Counted from the stretch's first letter, positions 12,422 through 24,850 are shown. The stretch is 64,000 nt of DNA from Laccaria trichodermophora (GCA_018417955.1 JACTVC010000041.1:248001-312000); one strand, 5' to 3'. The notes: generated by a model not told the origin, from the sequence alone. Made by a program: numbers and translations.

Positions 12422-13205
12422 TCAGATTCTACCCTTCATCTTTTCCAAAGTCTTGGCCAGATCCTCTTTCGCAGCTATCCTCATTGGCCAGTTTTCGTCA
12501 TGATTCAAAACCAGTCCTTCCTCCTCATTGGGTTTCGGAATGACATGGAAATGGACGTGATCGATATGCTGATGATTGGGTGCTTCAATGGGGACATTTG
12601 GCAGACAACCGTGAAATTTAGCTTACCTGGAATGCCAGTTTGCCGTTATTCTAACACCCAGGTTGAGTCACCTCCCAGGGAGGAATTGATATAGAAAATT
12701 GACAAACCTGCAAAACATTGTATTGCTCCACGCCAGTCGACAGTGCGACCTTCTTTATGATAGGACCGATATCACGTAAATATTCATCTGGCAGTTCACC
12801 GAGCGTTCTTGCATGATCTGAGTTATCTTTGGTCAGCTAGAGGAGAATTTACACAACCGAGAGGCGTGTCACATTTCGGAATGACTTGTGTGTGGCCTTC
12901 GGAGACAGGATCAATCTCGAGAAAGGCAAGGCTGATTCGGAGTTGATGCGGTCAGATTTCAGATATATCAGGATCGTCTCCATTACCTATGGTCAGTTTC
13001 GATGACCTTGAAGCTCGGGATTGTTCCTGACAGAATCTTAACTAATAATCTGTTGCAGAGAGTCGGCTTCACCTTTGACAATCGCGCAAAACAAGCATCT
13101 AGCGCAAGGCAGAAGTTTCAGATTTAAGAGGTTGCACATCGCGGAAGATGATGCATAACGATTGAAAGCCGGAACCACATACTGTTCATCCAAATCAGTA
13201 GCCAT
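12422..13205 (-). CDS. HNT1: HIT-family hydrolase (Hint/Hnt1-type), 7 exons
   Basis: Exons 13205-13183, 13098-13073, 13026-12987, 12931-12858, 12817-12708, 12650-12627 and 12568-12422 give 147 aa with all phases consistent. The product reads MATDLDEQ then CLFCAIVKGTIPSFKVIETD, SLAFLEIDPVSEGHTQVIPK, NNGKLAFQ and DHVHFHVIPKPNEE. The histidine triad HVHFHVI (His103, His105, His107) is intact. Length and N-terminal CxxC match the Hint branch, purine nucleoside phosphoramidases that hydrolyse AMP-lysine-type phosphoramidates. Three exons are only 23-26 nt long. An upstream in-frame start would add 19 aa before MATD but is unsupported by homologues' usual length. Confidence 0.93.
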
Positions 13206-13398
13206 TAGCAGAAACTTGATGATGAGAACTAAGGTGGGAGTTGAGAGGCAGGGACTGAGCAAGCGCGCGCCGGGCGTCGGTTACTAACTTCGGGCCGGCG
13301 TTATTGTGATTTCAAATTTGTAACTCTCCGAAATTATTATTTGAATGACTTCCATTCCATGACTGCTTTACATCTAGTTTAACCCTGTATTGTCATGA

Positions 13399-14725
13399 TC
13401 AAACCTGAGATTCCACATTTTGTATATCCTGAGCGAATGGGTAATCAACGTATCCAACATCAGCACCAGCCTGATCTCCAGGTATATAGAACGTCTTCCG
13501 GTTATAGTGGGTCAGAGGAATATCCTTGCGTAGGCGTGTTGGAAGGTCAGGCTAAAAAAATGATCCATCGTTAATGTTGCGACTTTGAAAATCAAAGAGA
13601 AGACTTACATTCGAGATGAAATGCCTCCCAAACGCTACCAGCGCCTCACCGTCCTTGTCAGCGCGCGCAATTGCGCTCTCGCGCGTGTATCCACCGGCAC
13701 TGATGAAAGGCTTCCGTCCCCAAATATCACGGAGGAAGTCGATTGATTCCCCCGTGAGGTGCCAGCCGTCCGCAGCGCCCGTGCTCGCGAGCCCTTCTAC
13801 GGCGTGCAGATACGCGAGGTCCGGGTGAGCGGATTTGATTGAGGAGACAAAGTGCGTGAATTGGGGTATTGGGTCTGTCATCCCCATATCTGAATTACAA
13901 GGTTTGCGTTAACGATGAGATATTAGCGTGAACATGGATAAAGAGTACCTTGGAATTTACTCCATGGGCTCACTCGAATAGCCGTCCTCTCCGCACCAAC
14001 GGCATCCACTACAGCATTTACAACCTCTAAACCAAACCGACTCCGTCCTTCGACGCTCCCGCCATATTCGTCCGTTCGATGATTACTCACGTCTTGTAAG
14101 AACTGATCAATAAGGTACCCATTGGCACCGTGAATCTCGACACCGTCGAACCCTGCTTCGTGCACGGCGTTCTTAGCGGCGACGGCGTAGAGGTTAATAA
14201 ATTCCTTTATTTCGGACGTGGTAAGTGCGCTGGGCGCGGGAGATTCTGCGGGACGGTCGGAGAGGTGGATAGGGGAGGGAGCGACGTAGGGGAGGGAGTC
14301 ATCAGAGAGCACCGAAGGGTTGGCTGCGCGTCCGAGGGCCCAAAGTTGCAAAAAAATGGAGGAGCCGTTGGCGTGAACTGCGGTTGTTATCTATGGAACA
14401 TTTTAAATTTGAGGATTGAGATCGAAAGGAAAACAAAGAAACTGACCTCTTTCCACGCTGCAACCTGTTCTTGACTCCAGATTCCGGGCACATTATCGTA
14501 CCCTCCTGCCTGAGGTGCGATGACGGTAGCCTCTGTGATGAGTAGCGTTCCGGGTGTGCTGGAACGTTGGGAGTAGTACGTTTTCACAAGCGGGTTAATT
14601 GGGACGTGCGTCTTCTTGGTCGCTCGGAAGCGGGTGAGTGGGGCAAGGACTACCCGATGTTGGAGAGTTCTAGACCCGACAGTGACTGGAAGAAACAACC
14701 TTGAGGGTTTGGAAGTGACAGTCAT
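13399..14725 (-). CDS. NADH:flavin oxidoreductase, Old Yellow Enzyme family, 4 exons
   Basis: Exons 14725-14447, 14390-13949, 13889-13609 and 13551-13399 give 384 aa, the normal OYE length. Motifs seen: VVLAPLTRFRA near the N-terminus, GFDGVEIHGANGYLIDQFLQ with substrate-binding His180 and Asn183 and catalytic-type Tyr185, SNHRTDEYGGSVEGRSRF, then FISAGGYTRESA and FGRHFISNPDLPTRL for FMN phosphate binding. These cytosolic FMN enzymes reduce alpha,beta-unsaturated carbonyls using NAD(P)H. The physiological substrate is not predictable. The gene lies in the same direction as the HIT gene and the acyltransferase-like gene, but the gaps argue for separate transcripts. Confidence 0.93.
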
Positions 14726-15571
14726 GGTAGATGCGCGACCTTGTGATTAGCTGCCAGTGAGGGCGATAATGTGCGAGCACACTTGGCGGAATTGCGTTTT
14801 TAAAGACCTACGAACTTGCTGAATCATGTTGCCGTCAAAATCTCTAAGCCGGAGTGCTGAATCATGTCGCCGTTGAGGTTTTTACGTAGGCCACCTTTAT
14901 TTTTTCCGATGAGTAAGTATGTCAAAATTTTGAGGTGATCGTGGCAAAGAGTAAAGCCGTATCCGTTCATGCGGTTGTGTTTGGCTGCGCCTCCCGATAT
15001 CATTTGGCTTCCTCAGGCTCTCCAACCATCTCTTCACAAATTGTGTTGATTCACACTTTGTCACGCCGACAAACGTTGGCGGACATTAACAAACGGATTG
15101 CCATTGGGTTGTTATGTGCATCCTGTCATTCAGCACTCAAATATTAATAGGGGGGGGGATGCAGAACCGAAAATCTTCTGTTCCTCTTCTACATTTTCCA
15201 CAAATATGTGAGATCATGGAGTGTTTATTTGCAGCTTTTTTGATTTTAATTCTGACACTGAAGAAGATAGGTAGCAGAAGTATTATATGAATGCAGCTTT
15301 TTATAGTTTCCGATATGGATATGCATTCCTCACTCGATTAACCCAGTTGTAGAGCTAGACAGTCTGTAAACGCTCTGTAATCTCCTTTTGAACACGAAAG
15401 GAAACCAGAAATAAACTAAAACAAGTAGCTGTGATAACGGGTATAACGATTATAGATATGATATAGAAGCAGAGCAGATGATAACGCAAGTGGGGAAGTT
15501 TAAGGAGGCGGAATGAAAAGACGTCGATGCCGTGGCCAGAATAGTCATAAGCGCTATGGAAAAGCAAAAGC
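14726..15571. other. Intergenic, no supported gene
   Basis: Promoter of the OYE gene and 3' region of the acyltransferase-like gene. A poly-G tract lies near 15150. No gene seen. Confidence 0.5.
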
Positions 15572-16808
15572 TTAAATTGCGGAACCCACTAGGCGGTTGA
15601 TGTCCAACAGGTTTAAAAGCCTCTGGAATAGAAAAACCGAAGGCATGCCCTCAGAAAACTCCGCTTGGATCACAGTTTCTAACCACATCGGACCGCTCCA
15701 TGCCATCCAACATATAACCCAAGCGTAGGACACAAAGAACGGAATGCGACTGATCCCGAATTTTTTAGCTACAGCAATCACCATGTCTTCGACAGTGATT
15801 ACCATGGCTTGCATGATATAAAATTGAATATTCAATCGTGCGGACGTAAGGTTTCTCATCACCATCCAGTCCCCCGCTGCGTGGATGATTCCTGATAATA
15901 AGAAGGCGACGTAGAGCTGCGTGTAAGATGAGAGAGCGCTTCCAGCTCGAAATTTTAGGACGTTTCGTGCAAGGTATTTCCCAGCACCTGTAACAGGCTA
16001 AACAAAAATGTGAGTACTTGGTAAACTGAAATTATGTGTAGGCGACTTACGCGCCGCATCATTTGATGCCATGTTTTCCTGTTCCAAATCTGTGAGTATC
16101 TCAAATCAATCTAGGAGACAACAGTACGCACCCCCAGAATTGGCGCATAGAAGTCGTTCTCAGTCAGGGACCGAAAAAATCTGGCCAATCTCGTGGTTCC
16201 GAAAGGCCGACCGCAACTGCAATTGCAGAAGCTATCGAATGGGCCATGTACAAACTTGCCCCTACGCAGAACCAGAATAGCAAAACATTCCAAGTCTGCC
16301 AAAGGAATCCGTGCGTTCCGAAGCGCTCCCCGTCGATTCTATTGAATGCGGGATTACGGTGGATGCAAAAGAATACGATGTCGCGGAGGGGGTAAACGGT
16401 GATAACCCTGCAGAGCTTGGATCGTACGAAAGCCCATCTGGATAAGTGGGAGCGTCGAAGGTTTGGGATTTGGCAAGACCATTGCACACCCCGCCAATCA
16501 AAAGCGAGTGAAGCTGCCCAGTATAGACGCTCAAAAAGAGCCATTTCGCATACAGGCTTTCGTTGTCCCTCGCGCCTAAAGGAAATCTGAGGCTCGCTGA
16601 AGAGGATCAAGTCCGATGCATATCCGAGCAGAGCTGTTGTGCAGATAGCGATCTGGAATCGTTTTTCTTCTTTGGGAAAGACGAAAATGTAGGCATATAG
16701 AGCGGCGAGCACAGGGAAGAATAGCTTTCTTTGTGGTGAGGGTTTCGACGCTATTGCGATGACGAAGAGGAAAATAAATAGCACGAAGAGAATCCCTATA
16801 GATCCCAT
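15572..16808 (-). pseudogene. Wax-synthase-like membrane O-acyltransferase with apparent frameshift
   Basis: Multi-pass membrane protein of the fungal wax synthase-like (MBOAT-related) family, which includes terpenoid acetyltransferases. Parts read: start MGSIGILFVLFIF, WRGVQW, EPRDWPDFFG, then after splicing IWNRKTWHQMMRR, and LLSGIIHAAGDWMVM, which holds the likely active-site His. Exons: 16808-16132, 16089-16051 and 15997-15572. The last two exons join in phase. Exon 1 does not: the frame ending DWPDFFG meets a stop (TGA), while the next frame carries SLTENDFYAPILG up to a good donor at 16131. A one-base change in the T6 run near 16175-16182 would explain it, either as true inactivation or as a sequencing error in a homopolymer. 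An additional upstream exon before 16808 is possible. Confidence 0.65.
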
Positions 16809-17567
16809 GCTGGTGGTTGAGAGAGTAGCGTTAACGGCCCGCAGATAATAAAATAAAATTAGACTCACCGAGGTCCGTCGAACCAAAGGGTGTCCGGAAC
16901 AGAAATGTGCTGTGCAGTTATGTACTACCTGTGAAAATGCTCGGGCCCCGGCTTATCATTAGGTGACAAGAAGATGTTTGTCAAACATAAACTTGAGCAA
17001 AAACTTTGCCATAGCCGCTTATGATTCGGGAACAATGAGCGAGTGAGTTCACTTAAGCTGGCTTGACGAGTCAGCATGGACTCGAAAAAAAAATGCTGTC
17101 GACTGTTTGTCGATTGTGTGGATATAATTGTGGACTGAGGCTTGCACTTCCACGTTCCTGCGAGTTCTGTCGGATACCCACAACTGTCACCTTTGCCTCC
17201 TGAGAATGATTGAAAGTGAGAACGGGTAGCCAAGTGGGCCGAGCCTGCGGATGTCCTCAGAAATATGAGAAAGGTCAGCAAGGGTGCGAGTACAACCATT
17301 CCCAAAGGACCTACACGGAAAGTTTTTGATTTGGCAATCTTCCATTAAAACTCATGTTGATATGATCGTCCAAGATAGGTCAAATTTGCCCATCTCCGCT
17401 ACTTCCTACCGCTCACTAGTACGAGGGCCGGGCCGCCGTATCTAAAGTAGCTAATGAGAAAGGAATAACGCAGAATCTCGAGGTGAAGCGAAGAACGTTT
17501 AAGGTCACGGTGAAAGAATGAAATAAATAAATAATATGTAATAAATTTTTACCTTTCCTCCTCCGCT
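16809..17567. other. Intergenic between divergent genes
   Basis: Shared 5' region of the acyltransferase-like gene (-) and HAUS6 (+). A 126-codon minus ORF (16925-17305) has no recognisable domain, though a GTGAGT/CAG pair near 16868 and 16809 could join it to the acyltransferase-like gene as a 5' exon. Confidence 0.35.
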
Positions 17568-20039
17568 ATGTCGATATCTATCATATCTCTGCCACTTCCT
17601 CTAATTCTCCTAGTTCACCTCCACATCCTTGAGTACCCTCATGCGAACAAGCCAGAGTACGATCACAATGTATTCAACCCGCGTGTGCGGGGCTTGCGGG
17701 ACCGGACGAAGCTCATGGAGGACATCTGTTATTTTTTGGTCGGAAAACTAGAGGGTGGGCGAGATGGTGCTAAGACTGTGAGTTTGAATGCCTTTTTGTA
17801 GTGTGATTTAGTTCTTGACACGCGTAGGTCACTAGATTCTACCGATGTATCCGTGTTTGCAACCTTCGGTAACAGTGGCGTTTCGGACGTCTCTGTCGAA
17901 GTATTTTGAGACCTTGAGGCATCAGTCGCTGTATCCTTCGTTGAAAACCTCTCTGGGTGCTAGCGGGGGGAAAGCAAAGGCGAAGGAATCAATAACTGAG
18001 GCAGAAAGTTTGGCAACTGCTTGGTGGTGGAGGGACGTTGTGGTCCGCAAGTCTCTGCTAGAAGAATGCTCCGGTGAAAAGTACGCGTCTTTTTCTGCCA
18101 AAACACTTTGTCTAATCTCTTCTGCATAGGTTTGAACGCCTTTTGCTATCTGTTTCCACGCATGTGCTCTTGAGGGGCTCATCAGCCATACCACCCGAAA
18201 GAATGAGCGTAGGTTCGCCTCAGACACCCTTCCTGTTTAAAGCCGTCTGATGATTCCGCCAAGGCTGTCTTTCGCAGCCAGCCGTCGATCTACACCGATC
18301 TATGGGCCAAGTGCCAATCAACTCGACATTTGTGGTTTCGAAATGCGTCACTTCTCCTGCGACGACAAGGTGATCTAAAATCATTGCGCGTGAGTTATTG
18401 TCTTGCTGTTGCCCCATCTTACTGATGGCATCTTTGGCAGGACAACCTCAATTCGCATGCTGGCGAAGTAACGTCACGATACCATTCGCTTACCACGCAA
18501 AAGCTGGTCTCGTTATCAGAGTCGAAGTACAACGATTTGGCGGATTCATCCTGGAGTGGCGAAGAAGGTCGCAAAGTCCTCCAGGCCCTCATTGAAATGG
18601 CCGGCCTGAAGTTGATGACACCATGCACACAGCTGTCATCAGATTCTATACAGATGACGAGTTTGAGCAAAAACGACAAGGTCAGTTTTTCCCAAGCATA
18701 AACCTCTGTCTAATGCTCACAATTCATCTTAGGTGACACCGCCATCTCCACTCCCTATTGCGGCCGCTCACCACCCGTCAAATCTACGGAAACTTCGGAA
18801 GCCAATCTTCAACACTGCTAAGACTAAGGATGCCGAGCGCACTACACAAACCATCATCTCCGACTCCCTCAATGCAGAAAAAAACATGTACAGTGCCCTA
18901 AACGAGGGGCTTATCAAGGTGAAGATGGTTTCAAAAAGCCTGGCTCAACGGATGGCAGTCTTGCCATCGGTCGAGGATCAGCCGGGCCCCAAACTTGATC
19001 TCTGGACACCTACCGAGACTCGGGAGAGTTTCAACTTGAACGTAAGTTCCATTGGTTCAATCCATGGACTATCCTGATCACTCTACAGACCGAGCCGACG
19101 GCCGGGCTTCTATCCTCTTTTGGGTTGGACATATGTGACCCCAAAGGAGGAATTGAGGACCGAATAGACGACCTGCGAGAAAGGGTGTTACCGCCTTATC
19201 CTCCCGTTCCAGACGTGACAGCACCGAGGCTGCCAGTGACGGACTCTCAACCGAACGTGCCGTCAACGTCAGTATCAGTCCAGAGCGTGGGCCTCTTTGG
19301 CTCGCCGTCTCGGGGAGGGCTTTTGACGTCTACCCCACCAGCCAGCGTCAAGCCTCCGTCAGCGTATCTCCAGGGCGGCAAAACATCGGTGCGATTCTCC
19401 TTGGCTAGGACAAGGCGACCCACACTCTTCCAGAACGTGATGAACGATGAAGTCGGTTGGGTCAGTCTCTTTTCCTCACTTTCGCTACGCCGCATTCCCC
19501 TAAACTATGTGTCGCTAAACTAGATCGTACATGGGACGCAAGACGATTCAACAGAAGAACCAAATAGTGAGATGCAGACGCCAAAGAGGAAGCAACCCGT
19601 CAACAGGATCTGGACGGTCGGTAGTGCCAAGCCCAAGTCGACAGCGAAGAAGGGTACTCCTCGGGACTCATTCCCCATGGCTGCGCTCCTCATCGAGCCC
19701 GCGATGTCGTTGCCCTCGCTCCTTTCTTCGTCCCTTTTGCATGGGGATGAGGATGGGGATCTGAATGCCGTGACACCGACCTTCGCACGTAGGGACAGTG
19801 CGGCTTCCTGGCTTGGTGACGACGACGGTGGTGATGATGGGTGGGATGGAGATGACCCTCCGAGCATGACCCTCCGCGATATCCTGCTGCATGCGGACAC
19901 TAGTCAGTTTGATTTGTTAGGTGAGCGTGACCTCTTCTAAGTGCGATTGGTGTTCAATGCGCTGATGGTGGTCTTTTTAGATGCAGAAGGGGACGAAGAC
20001 AGTATGTTGGGAGATGACGTGTCCTTTGAGTGGAATTGA
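17568..20039 (+). CDS. HAUS6: HAUS augmin-like complex subunit 6, 9 exons
   Basis: Exons 17568-17777, 17836-18080, 18130-18208, 18264-18389, 18441-18680, 18733-19041, 19089-19460, 19524-19920 and 19981-20039 give 678 aa, all in phase. The N-terminal third matches the HAUS6 N-terminal domain: LILLVHLHILEYP, MEDICYFLVGKLEGG, ILPMYPCL, VVRKSLLEECSGEKFERLLL and SIYTDLWAKCQSTRHLWFRN. The rest is low complexity with proline/serine-rich and acidic segments, ending EDSMLGDDVSFEWN. Augmin recruits gamma-tubulin to existing microtubules in the spindle. The identification rests mainly on the RKSLLEECSGEKFE block, which is typical of the family. The last part of this gene has been copied to 22195-22418. 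Confidence 0.8.
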
Positions 20040-20628
20040 TTCAGACGAATGTAATGAATGTTCTTGATTGCTCCGTTCGTGGATGTCTTTTGAAATATGG
20101 TCGTAAGAAGATGCGTTCTACTGACTTTAGCCAAAGTTATGGATTCCTGCAACCCCGAACCGATCAAGTTGGTTTCTAACTTGCTCTACAGCATTATCTG
20201 CAAGACCATGTGCTCTTTTCTCGTTGGTTCGATGAACCGTGATTGAGGAACTGCGCAATGCCTTGAGCAACGCTCGACGGTTGTGGAGCGGAATAGGATA
20301 GATCTTTTCCCCGTCGAAAGTAAGCCCACTAACTTTCGACAAACCTTTTTAATTCGATCGGATGGATGGATGCAATTCACCCACGTCGACTTTCGCACCA
20401 GGCACTTGTTAGGGAGCACGGAACGGCGCGGGGCAGTCCCGTTTTGCGGAGGATTCCAGGTCGACTCTGGGATTCTAGCATCAAAAAAAGAAACAACGAA
20501 GGGGGGGAAAGCCGAGGCTGAGGTGAAATAAGTATGCGCTCCATATATATCACTCCCACAGTGAGGCAAATACAAATTTTATACAAGTTCAAAGCTCGTG
20601 CAGACGCTATACATCTACATAGGTCAAC

Positions 20629-21099
20629 CTATTTACCAACGACCAAAATTTTGAACTCTTCATTGGTTCCGAACACACCCTGCACATTGACCTTATTCGC
20701 CGGACCATCCAACCTCAGATATCTTCCAACGTAGGAAAGGGACTCAATGCCAACAATTCCATAGTGTTTTCCGGAACCATCGACCTTCTTCTGAATCCTG
20801 AACTTCTCCAAGGTGTTTTCCGTGTACTGGGCATTGACAACGCCCCCTCCGTTGGCAAGGATCTCGCCTTGGGCAACGCCAGCCCCGTCAAGGCGGAGGA
20901 AGACGTTGTCGAAAGCTGTGGACTTGAAGGACACGGTGTCGTCGCCATTCTCGATCAGGGTGAAAGTTTCCCAGGTGCCGATGTAGGTTTGAGTAACGAC
21001 TTTACCACCGCCAGTCGCAGTCCAGATATTGACACCACGTCCGTCGAGGGAAACGTAGTGGTCGGGAAATTTAACGGATTGGATGGCGACTAAAACCAT
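20629..21099 (-). CDS. Three-repeat (beta-trefoil-like) protein, copy 1
   Basis: 156 aa, single coding exon. Three internal repeats each contain a Y/F-[VL]-x-LDG-x core followed by an EKF/ETF-type strand: DHYVSLDGRGV...ETFTLIEN, DNVFLRLDGAGV...EKFRIQKK, and GRYLRLDGPANK...EEFKILVV. This threefold pattern suggests a beta-trefoil such as those of fascin-like or lectin-like proteins; I cannot name the family. No signal peptide is seen. A probable 5' UTR intron (21156-21103, GTGAGT...TCTAG) ends three bases before the ATG. A TATAAAT box lies at 21253-21259 (minus strand). Paralogous to the genes at 23280 and 25654. Confidence 0.75.
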   Translation of the reverse strand: MVLVAIQSVKFPDHYVSLDGRGVNIWTATGGGKVVTQTYIGTWETFTLIENGDDTVSFKSTAFDNVFLRLDGAGVAQGEILANGGGVVNAQYTENTLEKFRIQKKVDGSGKHYGIVGIESLSYVGRYLRLDGPANKVNVQGVFGTNEEFKILVVGK

Positions 21100-21589
21100 G
21101 ATCTAGAATGGCGGTTAAATCCACATGTGGTGTAGAGGGAGATACGATGAACTCACGGTAGTAGGATGGTTTATGACTTGAAGCGTTATTGAGTTCGGTT
21201 GCTAGATGCTTCACTGATGAAAAGCTTGGGGTTCAAGTGAGTTTTCAGCCGTATTTATAACGAAAACCGGGGTTGTTTTCTCCTGCTTGGGTTCTATGAA
21301 CATTACACCTTTCTGAGCCACCACGCCAACCAGTGAAATAAACATGCTTACATCTCTTGAACATCCAGACTCCATTGCGGGTCTATGACAGACAGCCTGG
21401 AAAATCAAAGCAGCTTCTGACGCGATGGTGAATTCAAATTGGCGTGAGCAATATGGATGTTGTTCCGGTGCTACAATAGTTCCGATACCTCTTAGGGTTT
21501 GTTTGAAGTCAGGAACGTATTGCCACAAATTGCAAAACAATGGCGTGAGCAAGGCCAAATGGAAAACATACCGTATACGGATGCCCGTT

Positions 21590-22060
21590 CCGGCACTACA
21601 GTAGCTCCGATACTCCTTTATATTCCATCTGAGTTGAGGAACGTTATGTCTCGTGACTCATGAGCCAGGGAGAAGAGTCAAGACATACTTTTTTGCGTCC
21701 TGAGCTAAAACTGATGCAGCTAATTATTCATAGATTGCGTGATAGGCAACTCCGCCAGCAAAATCGCCACTGACGAGGACATAGAACATCAGGCAATCGG
21801 CATCACTCGAGACTCGATTCTCGAATCATCCACTGACCGTAAGTATGTTACATGGATCAAGTCAATATCATACAAATCATACAAAAGTGAGTTGCAACTT
21901 ACAAGTCACACTTGGCGCGAACTACTTATGTTTGCGGGGGTCCACAGCACTGAGAAGTACGTTGCAAGTACGTTGGGCAAAGAAAAGAGACACGATGATC
22001 TATTTGGCTTTGTGTGCTCATACGACGGTGATTGCACTCCCTTTAATGTGCCAACCTGAT
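21590..22060. repeat. Inverted duplicate of 24390-24830
   Basis: Long stretches here are the reverse complement of 24390-24830, for example the block with CTCATGAGCCAGGGAGA and CCGATACTCCTTTATA here and its complement near 24745-24825. The block belongs to the promoter side of the three-repeat gene family, so gene copies and their control regions were moved together, once in inverted orientation. ORFs inside are not convincing. Confidence 0.6.
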
Positions 22061-22194
22061 TCTCAAACCTCAGAACCTTCGGAAAGCAAGGCAGGATTGT
22101 CACTTCAATCCCTCAGCCCGCAATAATGAATTTGACCTTTCCAACGTTTGCCAGCCGAATCTTCTGCCGCGTTGACGACGACGGGACCAGACTA

Positions 22195-22418
22195 GTAAAT
22201 ACCGGTGTTAATGAGGGGGATGCGAGCATGACCCTCCGGCGCGATGTTCTGCTACGTTCGGACACTAGGCAATTCAATCTATTAGGTGTGCACGACCTTC
22301 TTTGAGTGTGGCTAATTTTCAATGAGCTGATAGTGGTTCTTGCAGATGCAGAAGGGGACGAAGACAGTATGTTAGAGGATGACGTGTCCTTCGAGTGGAA
22401 TTATTCCAGAGGAATGTA
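22195..22418 (+). pseudogene. Copied 3' end of HAUS6
   Basis: Matches the last two exons and intron of HAUS6 (19850-20075): GCATGACCCTCCG, then an intron-like segment, then GATGCAGAAGGGGACGAAGACAG and GATGACGTGTCCTT. The normal stop is altered (AATTGA has become AATTATTCC) and nothing resembling the rest of HAUS6 is present upstream. It marks the left edge of a tandem duplication whose unit was the HAUS6 tail plus the neighbouring three-repeat gene. Confidence 0.8.
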
Positions 22419-23279
22419 ACGAATGCTCTTGTTTGCCATGGACGTCTTTTAGAATGTGGTCAGGAGAACCGGCATTCCGACTCTAACCTAAATTGTGGAA
22501 GCCTCCAACCTCGAGCCGATGAAGCTGGCTTCAAACCTTCCCCAGAGAATCATCCCCAGTCAAAAATGACTCGGGTTATTCCGAGGTAGATCTGATTGCC
22601 TAGAATTGAAGCGATGTAAGGTGTCGTTTTATCGACAGAATTCTATACAAATAGATTTGAGTTCGATCCAATTCGATATTACACGATGTAAGCCATGTAT
22701 GCAGTGCGGTTTTTAGTGTGGGTCAGCCTTGCAAATCGCCTGAAATATATCTAACTCGATTGATGCTCACACAAGCCAAGCAAATCGACCATAGTCACTG
22801 TGACTCGGCCTGATTGGAGTTGATTTTCACCGGGAATCATCTCCAGGACGACGTGTTCTCGTTTGTTCCTAGTGTTGGTTTTTTCCAAGTTTTTTCGTAT
22901 CACCAGTTCGATAACAAGTGCTCGAAATTCTCCGGAGTGTTTATGTCTCGACAGTTGTGAAGCGGCGCGCGGGAATAATATCAATCTTTTTCCCGACTTA
23001 CTTTCGACACGCCTTCTTTATAGTTCAATTGGGTGGATGCATTCACGGTGGTGCCATTCACTCACGTGACAAGCAGCTGTTACGGAGCAGTTCTGTTTTG
23101 CGGAGGGTTAAAGTTCGACTCTGGGATGCTAGCATCAAGAAATTGAAAAGGATTAATGAAGGGGAGGGAAGCCGAGGTTGAGATGATATATGCTGTAAAG
23201 ACAAATCACTCCCAAGCAGTGAGGCAAACGCACAAAATTCATACAAGCCCAAAGCTCCGAACGATATACATATATCAAC

Positions 23280-23756
23280 CTATTTAGTATTACCAATGAC
23301 CAAAATTCTAAACTCCTCATTAGACCCGAACACACCCTGCACATTGACCTTATTCGCTGGACCATCCAACCTCAGATATCTTCCAACGTAGTTAAGGGAC
23401 TCAATGCCAACAATGCCGTAGAATTTTCCAGAACCATCGACCTTCTTCTGAATCCTGTATTTCTCCAAGATGTTCTCCGTGTACTGGGCGTTGACAACGC
23501 CCCCTCCTTCGGCAAGGATCTCTCCTTGTGCGATACCAGCCCCGTCGAGGCGGAGGAAGACGTTGTCGAAGACTGTTGATTTGAAAGACACAGTCTTGTC
23601 GTTATTTTCGATAAGGACGAAAGTTTCGTAGGTACCGACGAAGGTTTGAGTATTAACTTCGCCACCGCCAGAGGGGGTAGAGCTAGTGACACCATGTCCG
23701 TCGAGGCGAACGTAGCGGTCGGGAAATTTGACGGACTGAATAGCGACGCAAACCAT
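23280..23756 (-). CDS. Three-repeat (beta-trefoil-like) protein, copy 2
   Basis: 158 aa, intronless in the coding part, closely similar to the copy at 20629-21099 (shared blocks include VFLRLDGAG, KKVDGSGK and LRLDGPANKVNVQGVFG). It keeps the same three LDG-containing repeats, the same 5' UTR splice arrangement just before the ATG and a TATAAAT box (minus strand 23910-23916). Flanks on both sides also match copy 1, so the pair arose by tandem duplication. Function unknown; no signal peptide, so probably cytosolic. Confidence 0.75.
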   Translation of the reverse strand: MVCVAIQSVKFPDRYVRLDGHGVTSSTPSGGGEVNTQTFVGTYETFVLIENNDKTVSFKSTVFDNVFLRLDGAGIAQGEILAEGGGVVNAQYTENILEKYRIQKKVDGSGKFYGIVGIESLNYVGRYLRLDGPANKVNVQGVFGSNEEFRILVIGNTK

Positions 23757-24389
23757 GATCTAAGATTGCGGTCAAATCAGATGTGGTGCAGAAAGAGACA
23801 CAATGGACTCACGATAGTAAGATGGTTTTATGAGTTGAATGTTAATGAGTTTGGCTGCTAGCTGCTTCACTGACGAAGAGCTTGGGGATGGAAGCGAGTT
23901 TCAATCCGTATTTATACAGGAAAAGCTTGGGTTTTGAGAACATTACGCCTTTCTGAGCCAACACGACAAGTAGGGAAGTAAACATGCATACACTTTTTGA
24001 ACATCTAGACTCCGTTGCGGGTCGATGACAGACAGCTTGACAATCAAAAGAGCTTCTGACGCGATGATATGCAATGAGAATATTGGCGTGAACAAGGCAA
24101 AACATATGGATCCCATTCCGGTGCTACAATAATTCCGATACCCATTCAAAGTTGATCTGAGGTCAGGAACGACTCATGAGCCAGGGAGAAGATGTACTTG
24201 CTTGCATTACAATGCTTTGCATGCGAACCTGTCAGTTGAGAACGTGCTGACAGGGCCGTCGTGGCAGAACTCGGCTGGCTAAGGTTCAATAAGCCAAGTA
24301 CATTATTGTGGGCCGAGGAATCGAAATGTCAATCCTGGAGGTTCTACAGCATGAGGTTGGCATATTGGAGGTAGAGTGCAACCGGGAGA

Positions 24390-24850
24390 AGTAAAGCACC
24401 GGTGACTCATGCATGAGCTTGAGCACACAAAGCCAAATAGATCATCGTCACGTCAGGACTCTCACTGTCACGTCTCTTTTCTTTGCCCACAGGCATGGCA
24501 CCATCAGATACCTACTTCTTGCTGTGGGCCACCGCGGAACGTGGCAAAGATAGTTCGCGATAAGTGTGACTTGTAGGTCAATTATTTTGTATACTTTATA
24601 TGAGATTGACTTGACACGGTTGGACTAGAGTGGCTTGAGAGTGGCTGCCCAGTTAGCTTGTGTTCTCGTCAGGGGCGATTTTGTTGACCTAAGTTACCAG
24701 CTCAGGACTATTGTAATGCAAGAAGGTACATCCTCTCCCTGGCTCATGAGTCGTGACACATAACGTTCCTGACCTTAGATCTATAAAGGAGTATCGGAAT
24801 TATTGCAGTACCGGAACGGGATATCCTTCCTCACGTTACTCTGCTGGGCA
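24390..24850. repeat. Inverted partner of 21590-22060; promoter-derived block
   Basis: Reverse-complement match to 21590-22060. It contains a TATA-like ATAAAGGAGTATCGG segment also found near 25220 and, inverted, near 21620. No intact gene. Together with 24850-25470 it makes up about 1.5 kb of duplicated control sequence before copy 3 of the three-repeat family. Confidence 0.55.

Noticed and set aside
12347..12694. 115-codon plus ORF over the HIT gene
   Set aside because: Antisense shadow of exons encoding the histidine triad; no domain of its own.
21739..22126. Overlapping plus ORFs of 93-106 codons
   Set aside because: They lie in an inverted promoter duplicate and are not preserved in the other copy at 24390-24830.
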